This document shows positions 1 through 5,578 of a stretch of 6,583 nucleotides of DNA, one piece after another. Source of the DNA: an uncultured Oscillospiraceae bacterium (GTDB lineage: Bacteria; Bacillota; Clostridia; Oscillospirales; Oscillospiraceae); assembly GCA_905234005.1 (NCBI GenBank), contig CAJOFW010000069.1:1-6583 (forward strand). The letters run 5' to 3'. Made by a program: the position numbers and the translations under genes. How positions within the stretch are numbered: the stretch's first letter is position 1; every line of letters starts with the position of its first letter. The notes below the pieces were generated by a model, which was given only the letters and a program-made list of their open reading frames with translations, was not told the DNA's origin and did no database searches.

Positions 1-1232
1 CCGTATTTGGCCTTGAAAGCCCGGTGAAAGGTCTCGGTGCTCCCGAAGCCGCATTTTTCGCAGGTGGTTTTGACCGTGGAGCCCTGCCGCACAAGCTTGA
101 GGGCCATGTCGAGGCGGGCCTCCCGGATGTATTTTGCCACGGACACGTTCATTTCCCGCCGGAACACCTTGGTCAGAGCGGAAACGCTGCAGCCCACGGC
201 GGCGGCGCATTTCTCCACGCTGAGATCGGGATCGGAGAGGGAGGCGGCGATGAATCCCACCGCCTGATCGAACCGCTTGCGGGTGATGCGGACCGTCCGC
301 TCGGCGTGCTCCTGCGCGACCGTGTCCAGCATGCTGTGCAGCCAATCCGCCGCCTCCCTCCAGTGTACGGAGTCCATAACGACCTGAAACTGCTTTCGGC
401 GAAAGTCCTTTTTGATCTTGATGCCGACCTGGGCGCTGAGACGGCAGAATTCCTCAAAGAAATCGCCGAACATCCGCTTGAGCTCATCCACGCTGGAGGC
501 GCGGTTTTCGGCAAGATCGGACAGGATCTCCGATGTCAGGGGATGGAAATCCTCGCCGGAGAGAAGCTGGGTCACGACCAGACGGATGCGCTCCTCCAGT
601 CCACCGGTCCTCTCCATCGGCGTCTCGGGCGGCATCATCCGCACGCGGCAGATGGGAGCGTCAAAGACGTGCTCGATATAGCGGTGCAGGGTGGCGCGCT
701 CCAGAAGCTTCGTATAGGTGGAGCTGATGCTGAGGAGATTGTCCGTGGGATCGCCGATGTAGGCGACCACATCCATGTCGTAGCGCTCCCGGCAGCGTTT
801 GCCGACCTCGGCGCTGGCCACGTCCAGATAATTGACGATGGAGGCGTCCGGCATAAGACCGAACGGGAAGTTGACGATCACGACGAGCCGCCCGTCCAGC
901 TCGGAGGAATAGAAGGAATAGTGACCGGTGAAGGCTTCCTTGGCGATCTCTTCGATGATCGCGTAGGTGAAGGTCCTGCCGAATACGTCCCGGCCCTGAT
1001 CCTGATCCTCGGTATGGGAGCTGACCTCGGAGAACAGAATGACGACGAAGGTGCCCTTGCCGAGATACATATCGTTCACGGAAAAATACAGAAGAGTACC
1101 CATGTCGATCTCCGCCGAGCAGTGGCAGATGAGGCCCATGTTCTGCATCCGCACCAGCTTGTTCCGATATTCGATCATGCTGTATTCCTTCTGAGCCAGC
1201 TGCATGGCCAGCTCCTGCGCCGCTTTGTTCAT
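1..1232 (-). CDS. AraC-family transcriptional regulator (3' end cut by window edge)
   Basis: Reading the minus strand from the ATG at 1232-1230 gives an open frame of 410 codons plus two bases, with no stop before the window edge. The C-terminus, about residues 319-411, is an AraC/XylS double helix-turn-helix domain. It shows DLSVEKCAAAVGCSVSALTK as the first HTH, FRREMNVSVAKYIREARLDM as the linker helix, and CEKCGFGSTETFHRAFKAKY as the second HTH. Only about ten residues of the usual ending are missing. The N-terminal part has no signal peptide or membrane segment. Residues about 45-190 (FVVILFSEV, DGRLVVIVNF, VVAYIGDPTDNLLSISSTYTKLLERA) resemble the degenerate GGDEF-like region of YesN/CdaR-type regulators, which is inference. 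The start is supported by AGGAGG at 1244-1239, six bases upstream. It is divergent from the binding-protein gene and so is its probable regulator. The inducer is unknown. Confidence 0.93.
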   Translation of the reverse strand, partial: MNKAAQELAMQLAQKEYSMIEYRNKLVRMQNMGLICHCSAEIDMGTLLYFSVNDMYLGKGTFVVILFSEVSSHTEDQDQGRDVFGRTFTYAIIEEIAKEAFTGHYSFYSSELDGRLVVIVNFPFGLMPDASIVNYLDVASAEVGKRCRERYDMDVVAYIGDPTDNLLSISSTYTKLLERATLHRYIEHVFDAPICRVRMMPPETPMERTGGLEERIRLVVTQLLSGEDFHPLTSEILSDLAENRASSVDELKRMFGDFFEEFCRLSAQVGIKIKKDFRRKQFQVVMDSVHWREAADWLHSMLDTVAQEHAERTVRITRKRFDQAVGFIAASLSDPDLSVEKCAAAVGCSVSALTKVFRREMNVSVAKYIREARLDMALKLVRQGSTVKTTCEKCGFGSTETFHRAFKAKY

Positions 1233-1260
1233 GAAGCACCTCCTGTGATTTGCTAAGCTC

Positions 1261-1290
1261 AGTATAGCATTTTGAGCTGTTAAGTGTCAA
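1261..1290 (-). promoter_or_regulatory. sigma-70 type promoter of the AraC-family gene
   Basis: On the minus strand a perfect -35 TTGACA (1290-1285) is followed, after 18 bases, by the -10 TATACT (1266-1261). The -10 is preceded by TGC, an extended -10 feature. This places transcription start near 1254 and leaves a short leader of about 20 bases holding the AGGAGG site. The -35 lies inside a box (1282-1299) that recurs at 5434-5451, so the regulator may control its own promoter; that part is inference. Confidence 0.75.
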
Positions 1291-1334
1291 TACAGGCGCG
1301 AATTGGTTTGCTTTGAACAAGGCAAAAAATGGGG

Positions 1335-1366
1335 CATTGATACCATATTCGTTTCTTGATGTAATG
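1335..1366 (+). promoter_or_regulatory. conserved upstream element, candidate AraC operator (copy 1)
   Basis: This stretch is conserved in front of both signal-peptide segments in the window (also at 5487-5518). Its core, 1344-1366, is identical over 23 bases to 5496-5518 and includes ATATTCGTTTCTTGATG. The bases between it and the upstream box at 1282-1299 have diverged, so the core is preserved beyond its surroundings. It overlaps the -35, as AraC-type activator sites often do. A TTGAT word occurs twice, 19 bases apart (1337-1341 and 1356-1360), in this copy only. Operator function is inference. Confidence 0.4.
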
Positions 1367-1384
1367 TGAGGCGGATGATACTAT
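1356..1384 (+). promoter_or_regulatory. promoter of the solute-binding protein gene
   Basis: A weak -35 TTGATG (1356-1361) is followed, 17 bases on, by TACTAT (1379-1384) with an extended -10 TG at 1376-1377. An overlapping TATACT at 1382-1387 is closer to consensus but sits 20 bases from the -35. A weak -35 plus extended -10 suits an activator-dependent promoter. The matching second copy upstream of 5579 has the same -35 and a TATCAT -10, which supports the assignment. The leader is about 30 bases and carries GGAGGG at 1409-1414, six bases before the ATG. Confidence 0.6.
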
Positions 1385-1420
1385 ACTCTTAGAAAAACAA
1401 AAAACTATGGAGGGACAAAG

Positions 1421-3319
1421 ATGAAACGTTCGATCGCATGGATCCTCGCGCTGATGATGGTCATGACGCTGATCCTGACCGGCTGCGGCGGAGGAAGCAC
1501 CACGACCGCACCCGCGGCGGAAGACAGCAGCGCGGCGGCCCCCGCGGCCGAGAACGCTCCGGCGGCGGAAACCGTGGCAGCCGAGCCCGGCGAGCCGCAA
1601 TACGGCGGCGAGGCCACGTTCTATTATTCCAACTTCAACACCGTGTTCGATCCCGCCATGGGTGAGCAGTATGTCTATTCTCTGTGGCTGGAGTATCTGT
1701 TCGGCATGGACTGGGAAATGAACGACCCCACGCAGTACAGCTTCCAGACCAATACCTTCACGCTGGACACGGCGAAGGGGCAGATCGCCAAGGAGTGGAC
1801 CTGGGATCCCGAGACCTGTGACTTCACCGTAACCATTCACGACAATATCTATTTCCAGGAAAAGCCCGCGGAGTATGACATTTTCCACGCGCGCAACCTG
1901 ACGGCAGCGGATGTCAAGTACTCCTATGATCGGGTCCTGGGCTCCGGCTCCGGCTTTGACGAAAGCAACTATGTGGTGATCGACGGCGACTGGCGCAACC
2001 GCAATTACGGCTTCCTGGATCCCAATTACAGCGGCTCCGGCGAGCCCTCCGGCGAGGCGTCAGAGGACGGAGAGGTCGAGGCGGCGCCTGCACCGGATCG
2101 TGATTTCATCGAGGTGATCGACGATTACACGCTCGTCTTCCACATGGCGTCCGACTCCGAGACGAAGCTGTCCGAGTTCATCATCGCGCAGATCAATATC
2201 ACGGGCCCCGAGTGGGATACCCTGACCGAGGAGCAGAAGCTCGACTGGCACTACGCCTGCGGCACCGGCCCGTATATCCTGACGGATTATGTGGCGGACA
2301 ACCACTTTACCTTTGAGCGCAACCCGAATTATTACGGCGTCGACGAGCGCCATCCGGAGAACAGGCTGCCGTACATCGACAAGATCACGCTCCAGAAATT
2401 CGGCGATACCACCACGGTCCTGTCGAGCTTCTTTGCAGGCAACCTGGACTTCATCGGCAATACGGCGAATCTGTCCAGCGCAGAGGTACAGCAGCTCAAG
2501 GATCGTGCGGCGGGGGCCGTAGAGTTCGATTATCCCGGCATGGCGCAGGGCCTCGGTCTCAAGTGCAATCAGGAGCCCTTCAAGGATATCCGTGTCCGTA
2601 CCGCCATGCAGATGGCCATCAATCTGGAGGAGGTCTCCCAGTATCATTACGGCCAGGATCAGTTGGTCCTGCCCTCCCTGTGGGACAACTCCCTGACCAC
2701 CTGGACCGCCACCGCGGACTGGGACGAGCAGCTTCTCTCCGAGTACACCTATAACCCCGAAGACGCTGAGGCGCTGCTGGACGAGGCCGGATATCCCCGC
2801 GGTGCGGACGGCACCCGGTTCAGCTTCACCGTGGCGGTGGATCCCTCCGTGGATATGGAGCTGTTCCAGCTTGCCAAGGGTTATTTTGCGGCCGTGGGCA
2901 TCAACATGGAGATCGAGGTCCTGGCGGATATGGCCGCGGGGCGTGAGGTGCAGTCCGGGGACAACGCCCGGGAGGATCCGCGCCAGTTCAACTTCTCCAT
3001 GGGCGGCTCCACGGATATAGGCTTCTCCTATCAGTCCTACGCGACCACGGGATTTGCCTACTGCTCCTACGCGGACGATTATGAGTTCGACGAGCTGCTT
3101 CTCGCCGCCCGCGACGCGAACTCTCCTTCCGAGCAGGCGGCGGCGGCCAAGGCGGCTGACCTGCATTTTGTCAAGCAGCACACCATCATCGCGCTCAGCG
3201 GCGCCGCCACCACGCCGGAGTTCTACTCCGCCCGCATCGGCGGCAACGACAACGGCGAGTTCCTGAGCGCCAGCCACTTCACCAAGACGATCCTGGCCCG
3301 CCTGTGGGTGAACGATTGA
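1421..3319 (+). CDS. extracellular solute-binding protein, family 5 (oligopeptide/dipeptide ABC type), lipoprotein
   Basis: The product is 632 residues. It begins with a lipoprotein signal peptide: KR at 2-3, hydrophobic core about 5-19, lipobox LTGC with Cys22 as the lipidation site. An Ala/Pro/Glu-rich tether follows to about residue 57. The mature part has the family 5 pattern: YGGEATFYYSNFNTVFDPAM near the start, a TAADVKYSYDRVL segment, GTGPYILTDYVADNHFTFER at about 281-300, RNPNYYG, and FKDIRVRTAMQMAINLEEV. It is longer than a typical DppA/OppA, partly from an acidic Gly/Ser/Glu insertion at about 204-226. The role would be to capture a peptide or other small solute outside the membrane and pass it to an ABC permease. 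No permease is encoded here, so the transporter partner and ligand are unknown. The start is fixed by GGAGGG six bases upstream. The gene probably shares a transcript with the reductase that follows. Confidence 0.93.
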   Translation: MKRSIAWILALMMVMTLILTGCGGGSTTTAPAAEDSSAAAPAAENAPAAETVAAEPGEPQYGGEATFYYSNFNTVFDPAMGEQYVYSLWLEYLFGMDWEMNDPTQYSFQTNTFTLDTAKGQIAKEWTWDPETCDFTVTIHDNIYFQEKPAEYDIFHARNLTAADVKYSYDRVLGSGSGFDESNYVVIDGDWRNRNYGFLDPNYSGSGEPSGEASEDGEVEAAPAPDRDFIEVIDDYTLVFHMASDSETKLSEFIIAQINITGPEWDTLTEEQKLDWHYACGTGPYILTDYVADNHFTFERNPNYYGVDERHPENRLPYIDKITLQKFGDTTTVLSSFFAGNLDFIGNTANLSSAEVQQLKDRAAGAVEFDYPGMAQGLGLKCNQEPFKDIRVRTAMQMAINLEEVSQYHYGQDQLVLPSLWDNSLTTWTATADWDEQLLSEYTYNPEDAEALLDEAGYPRGADGTRFSFTVAVDPSVDMELFQLAKGYFAAVGINMEIEVLADMAAGREVQSGDNAREDPRQFNFSMGGSTDIGFSYQSYATTGFAYCSYADDYEFDELLLAARDANSPSEQAAAAKAADLHFVKQHTIIALSGAATTPEFYSARIGGNDNGEFLSASHFTKTILARLWVND

Positions 3320-3337
3320 TCCGTCGAATTACAAATA

Positions 3338-3367
3338 CTCCGACCGCCGTTTCCGCGGCGGTCGGAG
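3338..3367 (+). terminator. GC-rich hairpin between binding protein and reductase (attenuator or stabiliser)
   Basis: A perfect 12-base stem (CTCCGACCGCCG paired with CGGCGGTCGGAG) closes a six-base loop, TTTCCG, 18 bases after the stop codon of the binding protein. The downstream side reads CCATATC, so there is no U-run and it is not a classic intrinsic terminator on the plus strand. The reductase ribosome binding site begins about ten bases later. A partial terminator or mRNA-protecting stem would let the binding protein be made in excess over the enzyme, as seen after other binding-protein genes; that role is inference. Confidence 0.6.
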
Positions 3368-3376
3368 CCATATCAA

Positions 3377-3381
3377 AGGAG
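3377..3381 (+). promoter_or_regulatory. ribosome binding site deciding between two adjacent ATG codons
   Basis: AGGAG at 3377-3381 lies four bases before the ATG at 3386 and seven bases before the in-frame ATG at 3389. The second has the more usual spacing, so the protein may begin one residue later than annotated. The difference is a single Met. Confidence 0.6.
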
Positions 3382-3385
3382 AAGC

Positions 3386-5407
3386 ATGATGCAGCGCTAT
3401 GACGCCCTGTTGTCGCCCCTTCGCGTGGGCGATATCGTTCTGAAAAACCGCATGATGTCCTCCGCGTCCACGCCTCATTTTCTGCAGGGCAGGGAGCTGT
3501 GGCCCACGGAGAAGATCATCGGACACTTTACAAACCGCGCGCGCAGCGGCGCGGCGGCGGTGACGATCAACCATCTGCATGTGGACATGATGCCCATGCC
3601 GGGCAGGACGATCGACGACCCGCCCGGGCATTTCAACATGTACGAGCTGGAGGACGCCACCTGCCAGAACTATATGTGCCAGCTCATCGATGATGTGCAC
3701 TGCTATGGCAGTAAGGTCATCGGATACATCATGAATCCAGTGGGGAAGATGCTCGGCAGCGGCGAACCGCCCAAGCCGGCGGAGCCGCCCCGAGCGCCGT
3801 CTCCCGACGAGCCGCGCTCCGCGCCGGACGACGGCCCTCCCGGCATCGACGTGCAGACGTTCGGGCGGGAGGAGATGGACGCGTTCATCGCGGACTACGT
3901 CCAGCAGGCGAAGGATCTCAAGGCGCTGGGCTTTGATATCGTGAGCATCTACGCCTGTTACCGAAACCAGCCCATGAGCCGTTTTTTCAGCCCGCTTACG
4001 AATCACCGGACCGACGAGTACGGCGGCTCTCTGGAAAACCGCGCCCGCTTCACCGTCGAACTGCTGACGGCCCTGCGCAAAGCGCTGGGGCGAGGCTATC
4101 CCATTGAGCTCGTCTTCTCCGTGTCCGAGCCGGAGGGCGGCTATACGGCGGAGGACTGCGTCGCTTTCGCCAGGCTGTGCGACGGGCTGGTGGACATCCT
4201 GCATCTGCGGGCCGGAGAGATGGATCCCCAGCACCCCCTGGGCTTTACCTCTCCCGAGAGTGTTCCGGAGCCCTATCTCGAGGAGATGGGACGCGTAACC
4301 AAAGCGATCCATGCCGCGGGACTGAAGATGGCGGTCGGCGTCAGCTCAGGTATGTTCGATATCGGAAACGCGGACGCCGCCGTCCGGGAGGGGAAGGCGG
4401 ATCTCGTCTATATGGCCCGGAGCTGGATATCCAATCCGAACTACGGCGAGCTCGTATACGAGGGCCGGGGCGAGGACGTCGTCCCCTGCGTGCGCTGCAA
4501 CAAATGCCATGTCCCCTCCGGGCGGGAGATGTTCCGCACCATGTGCACGGTCAATCCCCTGATCGGGCTGGAGGATCGGGTCGAGAAAATGTATCCCGCG
4601 AGCGTCCCGAGCCGGAAGGTCGCCGTCGTGGGCGGCGGTCCCGCCGGGATGGAGTTTGCCAAGGTCGCCGCGGAGCGGGGGCACTCCGTCACGCTCTATG
4701 AGGCGTCGGACGCTCTCGGCGGCATGGTGAAGCACGCGGACTACGCCAGCTTCAAATGGCCCCTGCGCCGCTTCAAGGATTACCTCGTCGCGCAGATGGA
4801 CAGGCTGGGCGTGGACGTTCGGCTGAACACGCGGGCGACAAAGGAGATGCTCCTCTCCGGGTGCTACGACATGGTCGCCGTCGCTGTCGGCGCCCATCCC
4901 GTCGCGCCGCCCCTTTCGGGAAAGGAGCTTCCCAACGTCTTTTACGGCATGACCTGCTACGGACAGCAGGACAGGCTGGGGAACACCGTCGCGGTCATCG
5001 GCGGCGGCGAGATCGGTGTAGAGACGGCTCTGTGGCTCAATGAGATCGGCAAGCGCACGATCGTCCTCGAAATGCTGCCCGAGCTCATCGAGGATGCCCC
5101 GCACGCACACTATAAGAACATGGTGCGCAGCTACTGGCAGCGGCAGCCGCTGTTCGAGAGCCTTACCGGTGTGCGCTGCACCGCCATCGACCCGGACGGC
5201 GTGCGGTACATCGACCGGGACGGCACGGAAAAGAAGGTCTTCTCCGACAGCGTCCTGCTCTGCACGGGAGCGGCCAGCAATGCGGATGCCGCGGAAGCCT
5301 TCATCGGGTCGGCGCCGCAAATGGCGTTCATCGGGGATGTGAACCGGTTCGGCAATGTCCAGAAGGCCGTCCGCGAGGGCTGGGCCGCCGCCATGAACAT
5401 CCGATAA
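3386..5407 (+). CDS. FMN/4Fe-4S/FAD oxidoreductase of the 2-enoate / 2,4-dienoyl-CoA reductase family
   Basis: The product is 673 residues, the usual length for this family. Residues about 4-355 form an Old Yellow Enzyme-type FMN barrel: YDALLSPLRVGDIVLKNRMM at the start, FFSPLTNHRTDEYGGSLENR at 200-219, and DLVYMARSW at 339-347. A cysteine cluster at C368, C371, C374 and C387 (C-x2-C-x2-C-x12-C) would hold a 4Fe-4S centre. The C-terminal half is an FAD/NAD(P)H module with GxGxxG loops at 416-421 (VAVVGGGPAG) and 539-544 (VAVIGGGEIG). Related enzymes pass electrons from NAD(P)H through FAD and Fe-S to FMN to reduce activated C=C bonds in the cytoplasm. The usual barrel His-x-x-His pair is replaced by Tyr189 and Tyr192 (IYACYRN), so substrate chemistry may differ. 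A Pro-rich loop lies near 129-155. It starts 66 bases after the binding-protein gene, so a shared transcript is likely. The substrate is unknown. Confidence 0.9.
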   Translation: MMQRYDALLSPLRVGDIVLKNRMMSSASTPHFLQGRELWPTEKIIGHFTNRARSGAAAVTINHLHVDMMPMPGRTIDDPPGHFNMYELEDATCQNYMCQLIDDVHCYGSKVIGYIMNPVGKMLGSGEPPKPAEPPRAPSPDEPRSAPDDGPPGIDVQTFGREEMDAFIADYVQQAKDLKALGFDIVSIYACYRNQPMSRFFSPLTNHRTDEYGGSLENRARFTVELLTALRKALGRGYPIELVFSVSEPEGGYTAEDCVAFARLCDGLVDILHLRAGEMDPQHPLGFTSPESVPEPYLEEMGRVTKAIHAAGLKMAVGVSSGMFDIGNADAAVREGKADLVYMARSWISNPNYGELVYEGRGEDVVPCVRCNKCHVPSGREMFRTMCTVNPLIGLEDRVEKMYPASVPSRKVAVVGGGPAGMEFAKVAAERGHSVTLYEASDALGGMVKHADYASFKWPLRRFKDYLVAQMDRLGVDVRLNTRATKEMLLSGCYDMVAVAVGAHPVAPPLSGKELPNVFYGMTCYGQQDRLGNTVAVIGGGEIGVETALWLNEIGKRTIVLEMLPELIEDAPHAHYKNMVRSYWQRQPLFESLTGVRCTAIDPDGVRYIDRDGTEKKVFSDSVLLCTGAASNADAAEAFIGSAPQMAFIGDVNRFGNVQKAVREGWAAAMNIR

Positions 5408-5486
5408 AGTCGAATATGACGTTTTCGGAGCGGAAGTGTCAAAACAGGCGCAGAAGGATTGAGATTGGAATGGGCAAAGACTGGGA

Positions 5487-5518
5487 CATTAATATCATAT
5501 TCGTTTCTTGATGTAATG
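5487..5518 (+). promoter_or_regulatory. conserved upstream element, candidate AraC operator (copy 2)
   Basis: This is the second occurrence of the element at 1335-1366; the part from 5496 to 5518 is identical over 23 bases. It overlaps the -35 of the downstream promoter in the same way as copy 1. A nine-base inverted copy of part of it (CGAATATGA, 5411-5419, against TCATATTCG, 5495-5503) lies just after the reductase gene. Binding by the AraC-family protein at 1-1232 is inference. Confidence 0.4.
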
Positions 5519-5537
5519 CAGGGACGGATGGTATCAT
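5508..5537 (+). promoter_or_regulatory. promoter of the second signal-peptide gene
   Basis: The -35 TTGATG (5508-5513) is followed, 18 bases on, by TATCAT (5532-5537), with an extended -10 TG at 5529-5530. The layout matches the promoter at 1356-1384 apart from one extra spacer base and a better -10. The predicted leader is about 35 bases. Confidence 0.6.
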
Positions 5538-5578
5538 AGGAACAGACAGGACTGAAAAATAAACTTGGAGGTATCAAA

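Larger units (their letters stand above)
1282..1525 (+). repeat. direct repeat, copy 1: control region plus signal-peptide segment
   Basis: This region recurs at 5434-5683. It holds a shared box of 18 bases with one mismatch (1282-1299 against 5434-5451), an intervening diverged part, an identical 23-base element (1344-1366), the promoter, the ribosome binding site and the first 35 codons. From the ATG, the first 45 bases are identical, and 100 of 105 bases match through codon 35. Similarity ends exactly where copy 2 turns into glycosyltransferase sequence. The pattern is that of paralogous, co-regulated binding-protein genes rather than a mobile element: no terminal inverted repeats or transposase are present. 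Confidence 0.85.

Noticed and set aside
24..1256. Plus-strand open frame of 410 codons
   Set aside because: It lies opposite the AraC-family gene, has a GTG start without a convincing ribosome binding site and no recognisable domain. The minus strand gives a clear HTH protein with AGGAGG and a TTGACA/TATACT promoter.
1233..1420. Possible riboswitch or small RNA in the divergent intergenic region
   Set aside because: The predicted leaders are only about 20-35 bases and I see no extended conserved stem structure; the space is accounted for by two promoters and candidate operators.
2060..3277. Minus-strand open frame of 405 codons inside the binding-protein gene
   Set aside because: Low-complexity Gly/Arg/Val-rich translation without family motifs; it is the antisense shadow of a GC-rich gene on the plus strand.
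3329..4312. Minus-strand open frame of 327 codons opposite the reductase
   Set aside because: Arg/His/Val-rich antisense shadow; the plus-strand frame has conserved FMN-barrel motifs through the same interval.
4346..5320. Minus-strand open frame of 324 codons opposite the reductase C-terminal half
   Set aside because: No recognisable motifs; the plus strand encodes the Fe-S cluster and both dinucleotide-binding loops here.
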